Shown here piece by piece: positions 1-8,454 of a stretch of DNA of 11,743 nucleotides (position 1 is its first letter; every line of letters begins with the position of its first letter). Under the pieces are notes generated by a model, which ran no database searches, had not been told where the DNA came from, and was given only the letters and a program-made list of their open reading frames with translations. A program made the position numbers and the translations under genes. The DNA comes from Gnomoniopsis sp. IMI 355080. Lineage: Eukaryota > Ascomycota > Sordariomycetes > Diaporthales > Gnomoniaceae. The stretch covers positions 1 to 11,743 of the forward strand of contig JAPEVC010000450.1 of the NCBI GenBank assembly GCA_027946555.1, written 5' to 3'.

Positions 1-54
1 GCGGGGGGTGGGTGAGGGTGGGTTTGACAGGGGTGACATGCCTGATGGAGACAT
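1..54 (-). CDS. 5' end of a protein-coding gene (partial, leaves window)
   Basis: The first 18 codons of a gene read leftwards, giving MSPSGMSPLSNPPSPTPR. The product cannot be identified from this. The visible N-terminus is Ser/Pro-rich with SP and TP dipeptides, like the disordered start of many fungal regulators. It shows no signal peptide or membrane segment. The start at 54-52 was chosen because its context, TTCAAA-ATG-TCT, has A at -3 and -1 and matches the fungal consensus, and because about 700 nt of nearly ATG-free pyrimidine-rich leader precedes it. A second in-frame ATG is codon 6. Codons 1-18 are directly visible; that the frame continues as a real protein beyond the edge is inference. 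Confidence 0.6.
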   Translation of the reverse strand, partial: MSPSGMSPLSNPPSPTPR

Positions 55-156
55 TTTGAAGAACGGTGACAGGAACGAGGAGACCAATGGAGGGCAAATA
101 CGATTTTGAAGGATAGAACGAAGTGAAAGTACGATAAACCAACGACAATTGTGGTC

Positions 157-470
157 GTAGAGTTCGTCAAAGTCGTGGCGCTCAGCTGCACTACACAGCG
201 GCAGAGACGTACAAAGATTATATGCGATGGTTGTGAGGTAAGAGAGGTGAGTGTTCAATGTGATAAGACCAAGTTCAAGGTCGGATAAGTCGTTCAGCGA
301 AACGTCAATGTTGGTGGCAGTAGAGTCGTCAAAGTCGTAAACGCCAAAAACGCCAGCTCTACTGCACAGCTGCAGAGACGTAGAAAGGGTACAGGGAAAG
401 ATTGCGTGGTAGAGATGAGTAGTCACCCAGGAAATGGGATGAGGCGGAGGGTCGAAATTTGGTAAGTCGT
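157..470. repeat. Imperfect direct duplication, two diverged copies
   Basis: Copy A spans about 157-293 and copy B about 320-470. Three blocks recur in the same order. The first is GTAGAGT(T)CGTCAAAGTCGT at 157 and 320. The second is a 26-nt block with 23 matches at 191-216 and 362-387, centred on GCAGAGACGTA. The third is AAGTCGT at 287 and 464. The offset grows from 163 to 171 to 177 nt, so copy B carries small insertions. The duplication lies inside the proposed leader of the left-edge gene. Confidence 0.65.
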
Positions 471-481
471 CTAGAGGCTTG

Positions 482-511
482 CTAACTCGTTGATACTGAC
501 GGAGGTAACAT
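482..511 (-). other. Short upstream ORF (9 codons plus stop) in the leader
   Basis: This is the only ATG in the leader. It opens a 9-codon frame, MLPPSVSTS, that ends at TAG (484-482), about 430 nt before the main ATG. It lies 5' of the duplicated segment in the leader. A short, early, terminated uORF would allow ribosomes to reinitiate downstream, as is known for several fungal regulatory genes. Whether it is translated here is inference, and there is no sequence resemblance to a known uORF peptide that I can claim. Confidence 0.4.
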
Positions 512-1762
512 CTGAGTCTGCTCAATCTGGCAGAGAAACCAATTGAAGGACGAGCCAAGGTGAAGATGAGATTCAACTGTGATGATGGGGCAGGCTAAGT
601 TCCTGTTGTTCGATGAAGGTGAAGCGGATCTGAAAATGAAATTTCCAAAAAAATGAAGAATTATCAGGGTGAAAGTCTGGGAATTCGAACTTCAGACGTC
701 CTGGCCAGTCTCCCTCCAAACCAATGCACACAAGTCGCGTTATTTCCTAAGCATCTCTAGGGGCTCTCAATATTGAACTAGCAATCCATAGCTGGATAAG
801 AGCTCATACATAGTCACACGATCTACTTTGAACCCGTACGCCGGGGGTATCTGCACTGAGGGCACTCCCATTATGACAAAATACTTCCCAACATAGCCTA
901 CGCCTTTCAGCGCAACACGCCTCGTTGATTCCCGAAACAGTAGTATTGATTGCAAGTGTCAAGCCTGAAATATGAGCCATTTTGCGATAGTTCGTCATTT
1001 GAACTTTTTTGATCAGCCTCATGTTCAACATGACCTCATTCTGCCAACGCAACATGCCCCAATAATACTTGAAAACAGAAAGTCTTAGTGACAATTGTGA
1101 AGCCTGACAGTCTGCAGTAATCAGTCACCTGAGATATCCATTAGCCTTAGAATATTTTGTCAACATTGAAAAGTTGGCCGATTCACTGAGCCGCTGTTAG
1201 TCTGATTGAGTTGGAAGTGAAGTCACAGCCTCGTCTTGGCAAGTGGAGCCGGGCATCTCAGCCTCGTCTAAGCTAGCTGCGTTTTTTCGCACATTCAGCA
1301 CCCAATCAAATGTCAACACCATCGACCCAGATTGTGGCGAGAATTGAGACATTTCAAGACCATAGTTATCCTTTCCGATGATTTGCACCATACTGAGGCT
1401 AATTTCAATCCACGCAGACCCATTTTTTCGAGCTCCTATCTACCAAAGTGCCCAGCCATTCTGCGCTGGGGAAGCAGGTACATCATGAACTCCCTCCGCT
1501 ACACGTTGAAGGCTACACTAATCTCCCCTAAAAAAAGTAAACAAACAAGATACCTAGCTACGATTCAGAACTCGACTTGACTACTCTCTGATAGCGTCGA
1601 CAGCGAATGCTAGATGTGTGGATAGCGGCAATGTGATGACACACTTGCAAGCTCTTCACGCAAAGTTCCTGTCTCTTTTTGATCAGCTGGTGAGTTTGGT
1701 CGGATCCCCAACCACACAATTATTTAGGCTTCACTGTATTGACACGCTCTAAAATAGGCCTA

Positions 1763-1770
1763 TCACGTGA
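1763..1770. promoter_or_regulatory. Perfect TCACGTGA E-box palindrome
   Basis: An 8-base perfect palindrome around CACGTG, inside TATCACGTGACGG. This is the preferred site of fungal bHLH regulators of the Cbf1/Pho4 type. It sits about 1.0 kb upstream of the estimated 5' end of the left gene's leader. A role as a binding site is inference from the motif alone; an 8-mer can occur by chance. Confidence 0.35.
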
Positions 1771-1789
1771 CGGCTCCGCGATGATGCTG

Positions 1790-1803
1790 CTAAGCTTGCT
1801 TAG
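1790..1803. repeat. Short inverted repeat CTAAGC-TT-GCTTAG
   Basis: Two perfect 6-bp arms are separated by TT, 20 bases from the TCACGTGA box. It could be a dimeric protein-binding site or chance. It is too short for a confident terminator or hairpin call. Confidence 0.3.
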
Positions 1804-2250
1804 GGTCTTGCTCCTATTGCCTTTCTTGTGTGTGTGTGTATTGGGCGAGACCAGAGCTAGCAAAGCGTAGTTTGCCGGGTTTTCCGGGCGACTCGAAAAG
1901 CATGTGAACTCGAAGAAGTGGCGTCCATCTCACGCCAATGAGCACTTTTGCAACGGAGGACACATGCTAAGGGTTTGCGAGGGTGTCGTTTCGGAGACAC
2001 ATGGGAAAACGCTCCTTCGAGCTTGCTGCCTTTTTGGATCGGCGTCAGGACGGGAGATTTTGCCCCGGCAAAGCCCCAACTCATACATGGTTCCTGCGCA
2101 GATCCCCAAAACACACTCCGTTGTGTCGAGGAGCCCTCGGGAACAGATCCCACTAGCCTGACTGATAGAGATCACTCCTCGCACAATAGCGGATCAATTA
2201 CACCCATCGGCATTTTTGATCTGGAGAACTGAAGGATAGACAGCACACAG

Positions 2251-3170
2251 TATTTTCAAGGCGTGGAAAATACACAAGGTTCACAGGCAAAGAGGTTGGA
2301 CTACAATCCTTTGGAACCAGCGCAATTAGGGTATAAGAAGAATGATAATGCTACCAATTACAAGTCATATGTGTTCAAGAATGCTGTCCCCCAGAACGAT
2401 GGTGGATGTTACATCTAGTGTATCCTTTCCTCCAAGTCCCATTCCCTCCCCTGCTGGAAAACAATCTGAAGTTTTCGCTCCCTCGCTATGCATGGCTGCG
2501 CGACTGAATTCTTTTTGTTATCAACAATGCTGTGACCGTATGGTCTTTTAGACCCCGTGAACTCCTTTCCATCTTTGCCCTAAACCGGGGCTTATCTCTT
2601 TTGACTTTACGTAGTGCCAAATTTGTGTTTCAGATGCTGAGAATCCATGCTTTGTTTAAGGTTTTGACTGGTCGCTCGCCCAAGCTTGGCGAAAATAGCA
2701 CCGTTGAAGATCGAGTCACCGAGGTTTCGCGCTCGAGAGTGAGGTATGGGATGTTGTTGGAATTCGACAATTGTTCGAGGGAAGGGAATATGACGGATCG
2801 ATTGCTCGAGATCGAGATCTGGACGGTAGAGGAGGACTCAAGGTGTCGGAAGACAAAAGAACAAGACTCCGTGGACCTTTTGGAATAAGAAAAAGAAAAC
2901 AAATAGTGACAAAAGAAACCCTTGATCGGTCGCCCGAGTTATGCACCTCTTCTAGTGTTGGTCGGGAAAGAAAAGTCTCAAGAGGAAAAACGCGTTTGTT
3001 TCAAAGCGTCAAAGGGGTATCTCGAATTGATGTGGGTATTTTCCGAAGCAGAAAATTGGTGACAGTCTGTGAAAATTGTTGATTAAAACGAAATGTTGTG
3101 AAGTATTTTTGTCGAGTGGGTCCCTATAGGCCAACGAACACCAGTGCAACAATACATCGGAGCATTACTG
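2251..3170. other. Gene-free region including the 3' flank of the bZIP gene
   Basis: The part next to 3170 must hold the 3' UTR and polyadenylation site of the minus-strand bZIP gene. No AATAAA was seen on that strand in 2900-3170, which is common in fungi. The remainder has open frames on both strands (about 2532-3082) that run through Arg/Ser-rich, low-complexity sequence around 2700-2900 with repeated GATCGA/CTCGAGATCGAGATCT-like words. Neither strand gives a recognisable protein, so no gene is called. Confidence 0.4.
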
Positions 3171-3201
3171 CTAGCCGGACGGTCCAGGAGACTGATGATG
3201 G

Positions 3202-3232
<31 letters not shown>

Positions 3233-5012
3233 GCTGTTCCTCGCGAGAGTCCCGCGGATTGCTTGCCCAGCCCATCTCGTGTGGTGGTCTTCCGTAAGGT
3301 GGGAACTGCGTCTGCAAAGCCAGCGGAGGCGGAACCTGTGTTCCAAACGCCGCCGACGTTTGCGCTGCGTTTGGAGAGGTGCCTGAGCCAGGCTGATCGA
3401 AGCGAAGTGGTGGCAGTCTCGCACTAGGTGGAGCGGACGCAATTGGCGCTCCGAACCCCTGCGTGACGATCGGAGGAAGCGTACTTGCTGGCTGTGCAGG
3501 GCGCATCGGATACGGAGAGGTTCCAAAGTCTGCTGATGAAGGATCCGTTCTCCGCCTCCTCGTCGGCCTCTCGAGGTCTCCTGAGTACGGTGGCGGGTGC
3601 TGCGGCGGTCCTGTCGGAGAGGTAGACGGAGAGCTGCTACCAGCCATGAAAGACCTTGCAAACGACCTCTCACCGGGGCGTGACAGAGGAGCCGCAGGAC
3701 GTGAAGAGCGAGGACTCGGGGGAGCTCTCTCCGCATGCTCCCTGATCTCTGGGGTGCGCATGACAATGTCTCGTAGTCTGTTTCTTTCATTACGGTAGAA
3801 CTCGACCTCGACTTGCAGTTCTTGGTTGTGCCTGGCCACGTCTCTGCTCTCGCTCTCTAGCCGGTTTAAAGTGTCCCGCATATCCTTGTCCCGCTCTTTC
3901 TTACGAGCTCGAAACCTCGCTGACGCCCCAGCGTTGCGATGCCGCTTTTCGTCGGCCTGACGAGAGCCTTGGTGCACATCTAAAGGCACTGTAATTTGTT
4001 CTCCTGTATTAGTTTGGAGCGTAAGATGCGGGTGCGACTCCTGCCCTCGGTGTGCGGTGACACCACCACCACTACCGGTCTGCAGAGCGCTCATAATAGC
4101 ATTTGACAAGTTTGGATCCCCAGAAGGACCGCTAGAGGGTGTGTAGCCGCTCGCTCTTCCTTGTGGCAACCCGTACTGGCCCTGTGGATAGGGGGGAGCG
4201 CCCCCTTGCGGACTCCGCTCTACTTGCCCAGCCCTTGAAGGCTGTTGAGGGAATTGGAAAGGGGGAGTGTTGGAGTGGTAAGCTGGCTGTGAGTACGAGC
4301 GAGGTGCCGCTGAAGCATATGGCGCAGTGGGGAGTGGATTGTTTCGTGAGAGCTGCTGAGACGCGTTCGGCGGAGGCCCTGAAGAAGGGGGCATCTCCTG
4401 CGATCCACCTGCCCGACCCGTAGAGGGAGCTGGGTATTCAAATGGATTCTGAGGATCGGCGTAACTTGACGGAGTTGCAACACGGCTTAAACTAGGCGGC
4501 CTGGGTGACCGAGGAGTCAACATTCTTCTCGCAGCACCCAAAGGTGGAGGGAAAGGTCGAACGGGCGTCGGCGATTCTTGCTGAACCGAGGGCGGTACCG
4601 AAGTCGTCGGAGCAGAGGGAAAGGACGATCCTGCTGGTCCCCCATAGGGCGGGCGTGGAGCAAAGGTCTGGTATGGCGAGCCCGAAACGCCATACTGTCT
4701 CGTGCCTGCGCTCGAAGGAGAACTGCCGCCCTCAAAAGGTCGCTGGGTAAGCGCCACGGACCCGGACTGTTGTTCTCTTGGATCAAACGGATTCAAGATC
4801 GTATGGACACCGAGGCTTCTCGGTGTAGCCTGGCGCGGGGGCTCGTAAGCTTGGAAGTTTGCTGCGCCGCCAGGCTCTCGAGGAGATCCTGCTGCACTAT
4901 CACGGGGATTTGGGAGTCCCGACTGCAGTGAAGGCGAGGCGTGTGCATCTGTCGACTGCGAATAAGAGCGGCGACGAGAAGACGGGCGAGAGGTAGGACC
5001 TCTCTGCGACAT
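3171..5012 (-). CDS. Fungal bZIP transcription factor
   Basis: A single-exon 613-residue nuclear DNA-binding regulator. The basic region is at residues about 352-376, with the bZIP signature N-x7-R in RNAGASARFRARKKERD (N360, R368). The leucine zipper follows in strict heptads at L385, V392, L399, Y406 and L413. The NxxASARFR core resembles the CYS3/MetR and Zip1 class of fungal bZIP factors; the exact subfamily was not identified. The flanks are long, disordered and rich in Pro, Ser and Gln. They carry short motifs that look conserved (LGVHTILNP at about 68-75; RRMLTPRSPRPPSLSR at 162-177), a basic patch RRRR at 485-488 that could be a nuclear signal, a PPPY at 473-476 that could bind WW domains, and a Gln/His tract at 593-607. 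The start is the first ATG in this frame; its context is weak (T at -3). The frame remains open 330 nt further upstream without an ATG, so the true N-terminus may be longer. Confidence 0.9.
3195..3236 (-). repeat. CAA/CAT trinucleotide repeat encoding Gln11-His3
   Basis: On the minus strand one CAG followed by ten CAA codons encode 11 Gln (3236-3204), then CAC CAT CAT encode three His. The tract sits 10 residues before the stop of the bZIP protein. The nearly pure CAA run is a microsatellite likely to vary in length between strains. Poly-Gln tails occur often in transcription regulators; a specific function here is not shown. Confidence 0.9.
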
Positions 5013-5058
5013 CGAGACCTTTTCGCCTACGGGTGGAGGATCTGGCGAGCCCAAACAT
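4900..5058 (-). other. Out-of-frame uORF overlapping the bZIP start
   Basis: An ATG at 5058-5056 lies 46 nt upstream of the proposed bZIP ATG in a different frame and reads 52 residues before TGA at 4902-4900, passing over the start at 5012. Its context is poor (T at -3). If the leader is as drawn, ribosomes that use it would miss the bZIP start, lowering output. Otherwise it may mean that the real bZIP start lies upstream. The frame is directly visible; its translation is unproven. Confidence 0.35.
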
Positions 5059-5450
5059 TGAACACTGCGACCAGACTCCAACAACGATGAAGATTCTGGC
5101 TCAAAGCCAATTACAGTTGGTCGGTTTGAGGAAGCTGTTAGTCCTGTTCGATTTTCCTCAGTCGCTTCGTGTGTCCCGGCTGAGGTTTCCTGATAGTCTC
5201 CGTCAAGCCGACCCCTGGGAGGGTTGGTGGGACACCACGGAATGGTTTGGATAGCCAGGGCGAAAGACTTATGTTGGAATCGCGCGGTTGTGATTTGTGA
5301 CTGTGATCGGTTGTGTGATGACAGAACCGTCTGTCGTCTCACTAGTCATACGAAGAACAGTCTTGTCGATCGGGACGCAGCCACTTTTGGATGTTGCAGA
5401 AATTTTTTGGGCGCATTCAACCAAATCAAAGTATTGTTTAAAAAAAAAAG
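5013..5450 (-). promoter_or_regulatory. Leader and proximal promoter of the bZIP gene
   Basis: Reading leftwards, this segment has a T-run of about ten (5449-5440), AC-rich sequence with repeated TCACA/CAATCACA-like words, and few ATGs: 5416, 5349 and 5058 only. It also has an ATG-free in-frame extension of the bZIP frame from 5342 down to 5013. The CCAAT at 5108-5112 is on the plus strand. The low ATG count fits a transcribed leader. A spliced first exon cannot be excluded (see findings). Confidence 0.45.
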
Positions 5451-5461
5451 GAAGGTGGTGA

Positions 5462-5482
5462 CCAGAGGCGTATGCGCTCTGG
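5462..5482. repeat. Compact hairpin-forming inverted repeat
   Basis: Arms CCAGAG and CTCTGG are extended by an inner CG/CG pair after a one-base bulge and enclose TATG. It lies just upstream of the T-run preceding the bZIP leader. It could be a protein-binding palindrome in the promoter or simply chance. Confidence 0.35.
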
Positions 5483-6904
5483 AGCCTCGCCCGGGGATAT
5501 CTACTATCCTGGGCTTACATGAATGCTGGGCAAAGCAGTCGACGGCGAGAAAACTCGTTGTATGGTTGCTAATGGCAGTGGTGGTCGGTGGCTTGCTTCA
5601 TATATGAAAGAACACGATCTGTTGATGACACCAAATGAGCTTAGCTGAGGTGGAAGGGGTGACGGTTGCAATATGCATGCTGTGAAAGTTGGGAGCCCAA
5701 GTGGAGGTGATTGGCAAGTAAGGATAGGTGCATGAGCCGGACCAGGGGAGCCTCGCTGGCCAGTCATGACCCTCACACCAGCCCTGAAGTACTGGATGGG
5801 CATGGTGACCCTCCTGCGCTAGATGAGACCGAGTGTGGTGGATGGGTATACCTCGGCCAGTGTTTCCCCCCCCTCTCCTGTCCATGGAATACTGCCCGAA
5901 GACTTGGCAGATGGAAGTGGGAGGTGCCCTTGTGTAATACAAGCAATTTGGTTCACATGAAGTGTCTCGTGGTAAAGCAAAAATACGCAGGGCAGATGAA
6001 GTAATGATGCAACTGTGAAAAAGAGACTCACCAGATATTGTGTTGGTCTCGGTCGCTCGAGGCAGAGTTGCGAGCTGTTCACTCTCTGTAGCCGTATGTT
6101 CGTCTTGTGGGATATTCGCTCATGGAATACTAGTCTCGCGATCTCAGCTCCACTTTTGCTAGCCAGTCGTTCTGCACAATTTCTAGAAGGAAGTCAGTGT
6201 GAGCAAGACAAGAGTCTCGAAGCAGAATGCCTTCGTGGGTAGTCCTGCCTTCTATGCTTGCAGTTTTCCTTGCTCCTGCACCATGCTTATCTGGGAAATG
6301 GATACCTGATGGGGTATTGAAGTGGAGCCCAAGGACGAGGGGAGTAGGTGGGTGTGTGGTGTCAACTGGGATAGGTCCTGCAGAGAGGTGGAACCATGCC
6401 AGTGTGTATACTGGGGCGTGCTGAGACCACGCGCAACCGTTTTTCCTCTGCAAATTTGCTGCTGCTGAGTGAAGTCTCCGTTGGTCAGCCAGAACACCTT
6501 TCGTACTGTCTGCCTGGTCTGCCTGCCCAGCTATGATCTTACACCGCGATGCTGGGACCGCACAAAGACCTGAGTAGGAATTGCTCATTTAATAGCCAAG
6601 CCCAGGTATGTAATGCAGGGCGAGGAGAGGCCGCCTGTTGGCTGAAGCGCCGGAGCATTAACATGCGACTTATAAAGCGTTACTTGAAGCGTGGTGTCTG
6701 TCAAGTGGGAAAGCACATGTGTGATCTGCTCGTGGCGATCCGGGATGAGTTGTGCCCTCAATGTACCTGTACAAAGTACTTCCGCACGGAGTGGGCCCTT
6801 GCAGGTCAGAGTCGACGTCTTAGAAACTGGGGAAGCTGGAATGAAATGTTCCGTGCTCGGATGTGCGCCCTAATAATAGACCTTCCAGAAGTTATGGGTT
6901 GCGT

Positions 6905-6933
6905 TCGTGAGAGCGGCGACTTCTCGCTCACGA
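6905..6933. repeat. Stem-loop TCGTGAG...CTCACGA
   Basis: Perfect 7-bp arms at 6905-6911 and 6927-6933, extended by two more pairs (6914-6915 with 6925-6926) after a two-base bulge. It lies 16 bases from a second palindrome at 6950-6968. There is no T-run beside it and no gene end nearby, so it is not called a terminator. Confidence 0.45.
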
Positions 6934-6949
6934 GAACCTAATATATACT

Positions 6950-6968
6950 TGTATGTACAGTACATACA
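6950..6968. repeat. Nine-bp inverted repeat TGTATGTAC-A-GTACATACA
   Basis: Two perfect 9-bp arms with a one-base centre, in AT-rich surroundings (preceded by TAATATATACT). The symmetry and short spacer suit a dimer-bound site or an extruding cruciform. Similar GTAC-rich words recur at about 6762-6782, 9131-9152 and 9290-9350, so it may belong to a background class of intergenic motif in this genome. Confidence 0.5.
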
Positions 6969-8454
6969 TATGAGATTAGAGGTAGTGATGTAAGAGGAGA
7001 TCCGGGGGATGCTATTTGACAGGATGAGATCGTAATGTCCGACTCTGTAAAGTATAGGAAAGACCGCTGGAATTGACAGTGAGGCATCTTTTGCTAGGCT
7101 TTCCAAGCTTCTAAACGCTCCGCCAGCCAGTCAAGTGGCTGCCGGCGTCTGGTGACAATGGGAAGCATAGCATCGCCATCATCCTTCTTTTTGCCTATCA
7201 GGTGACAAGCATAATGCAGGAACCTAGATGTTCATACCAGGCCCCGCGCCACCGAGATTGGACCTGTGTCTAGCTGTCTGCAAATAGAAACATCAAAGCC
7301 GTACTATGTATGTGCGAGATTTGCGTGTTCCAACGCGAGAAGAATGTAGTACTCGACCGCAAAACATTTCATTTCCTTCATTTCGCGTAAGGGCCATACC
7401 AGGGAACAAGATCAAGACGATTGCTGCACCACTTTGCCTCTGCTGGGATTGCTTGAGGCGAGCTAAGCCGAAAGTGAACCATCGAAACTGTGCAATATGA
7501 GTCTTAGCGGGTTCAAAATGTTATCGTATATGTACTCGTATTTGGCCGAAGAGCAGGCAGATTGTGGGTGCAGAGTCGTCGGAAGGTCAACTGCCAGCTT
7601 AAATAGTCAGTGTCTTCTCGACGGAGAAGCCGCCCCAGCGCCTCTGGCCCGAGATGAGGAACGGTGGACAGAGTGATAGAAGCAGGTTACGATAAGATCG
7701 CCAGAGAGGCAGCCAGCCGGTTGACGAGATCGTGATGAGAGCCTAGCCTGGGGACGCCATTCTTCGGCCGGAGAATGCAACCCTAAGTTGCAGCGTCAAA
7801 CCAAGAAAATCTACCTGGTTGCGGTACCAAACAACAGACAAGAAACCAAAAATAGGTGTGCAATTCCACAGTTGGCTCGGGCGAGAACCGTGTACTAGCA
7901 GACTAGGTAGAAGAGCGTGGTTGGCGACATCCCAAATCAACTTGAGAGGAAATTAAAAATGTGACTTCCATGTCTAGGGCCCACGTCCGGAAAACATGGA
8001 GACAGGGGGCGGAGATGCAGCTGGCCAGGGCCCTGACGACGAACACATGGACATCCTGGTTAGCCGGCGATGGCGTAACAAGACCTGGAGGATCGAGTTT
8101 CTTGACAAGCAGCCGAAGTGTTTGGTACTGGTACTTCCTTGGCGGTATTGTCTGTGACATTGTTGGGCGGTGACCATTCCGTACACTATGGCCAGACGCC
8201 GCCATCGCACTGTATGCTAGCTATGGCGTAGAGGCAGCTGACCACCAGCGTGCAAGGGCGGAGAGTAGGAGTCGGTGAAGCAGTTTGCTGCAAGTGACTT
8301 CGGAGCCCAACAGGAGCGGCGGACATGGCTGCACAACATGCGTCTTTGACGCCGCGGCAACTCGGAAGGCCACGACACGTCAACAAAGACTCGTAGGCGC
8401 AGAGCTGATCAGGCTGCCAGGCTGGTGCCCTTGGGTAAGACGACACAAGAGCGG

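Larger units (their letters stand above)
55..751 (-). promoter_or_regulatory. Long ATG-depleted 5' leader of the left-edge gene
   Basis: On the minus strand this 697-nt stretch contains one ATG (511-509), while the plus strand of 55-660 alone has 14. Minus-strand ATGs become frequent again beyond about 752. The sequence read leftwards is rich in C and T (runs such as CTTCACCTTCATC). Loss of upstream ATGs and a pyrimidine bias are what is expected of a transcribed 5' UTR leading to the ATG at 54. A possible splice acceptor, TTTCATTTTCAG ending at 630, is preceded by a CTGAT branch-like motif and a T-run, so part of the leader may be spliced. No convincing donor was found, so the transcription start and any intron remain undetermined. 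Confidence 0.55.
752..2250. other. Gene-free region, probable upstream promoter zone of the left gene
   Basis: No convincing coding sequence was found. Several frames of both strands stay open across about 1857-2232, but the translations have no recognisable domain and overlap in conflicting frames. Items seen are a CCAAT at about 1301, a TG microsatellite at about 1829-1839, a perfect TCACGTGA box at 1763, and a CTAAGC-TT-GCTTAG palindrome at 1790-1803. The stretch lies directly upstream of the leader of the left-edge gene, so it most likely holds that gene's promoter. Confidence 0.4.
5451..8454. other. Gene-free region upstream of the bZIP gene
   Basis: About 3 kb with no recognisable gene. 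Open frames up to 152 codons occur on both strands (for example about 6130-6588 minus and 6549-6941 plus), but none has a known domain, a plausible intron pattern or a consistent strand. Distinct items are a 12-bp palindrome TTCATATATGAA at 5597-5608, the paired palindromes at 6905-6968, and a 6-bp inverted repeat CAGCCA/TGGCTG at 7124-7141. The bZIP promoter probably takes up the part nearest 5450. Confidence 0.4.

Noticed and set aside
461..533. Plus-strand intron-like signals (GGTAAGT, GCTAAC, CTGAC, GGCAG)
   Set aside because: No open frame flanks them on the plus strand and the ATG pattern indicates transcription in the opposite direction.
680..735. tRNA-like B-box (AGTTCGAATTC on the minus strand) with an A-box-like TGGCCAGGACG
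   Set aside because: The two boxes are only a few bases apart and no acceptor or anticodon stem can be drawn, so it is not a tRNA.
1857..2232. Overlapping open frames of 84-98 codons on both strands
   Set aside because: Conflicting frames, no known domain, no splice sites and no leader signature; best explained by a stop-poor stretch.
2532..3082. Open frames of about 118 and 103 codons (plus) and 90 codons (minus)
   Set aside because: Low-complexity Arg/Ser-rich translations without recognisable features, inside the 3' flank of the bZIP gene.
3098..3798. Open frames antisense to or out of frame with the bZIP gene, including poly-Val, poly-Leu and poly-Asn runs
   Set aside because: They are shadows of the coding strand; the homopolymers are the CAA repeat read in other frames.
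5340..5342. GTG as the start of a 723-residue bZIP protein
   Set aside because: GTG is not a normal start in fungal nuclear genes; the first ATG in this frame is at 5012, giving 613 residues.
6549..6941. A 130-codon plus-strand frame with several Cys residues
   Set aside because: The Cys spacing fits no zinc-binding pattern, the start context is not distinctive and an opposing frame overlaps its start.
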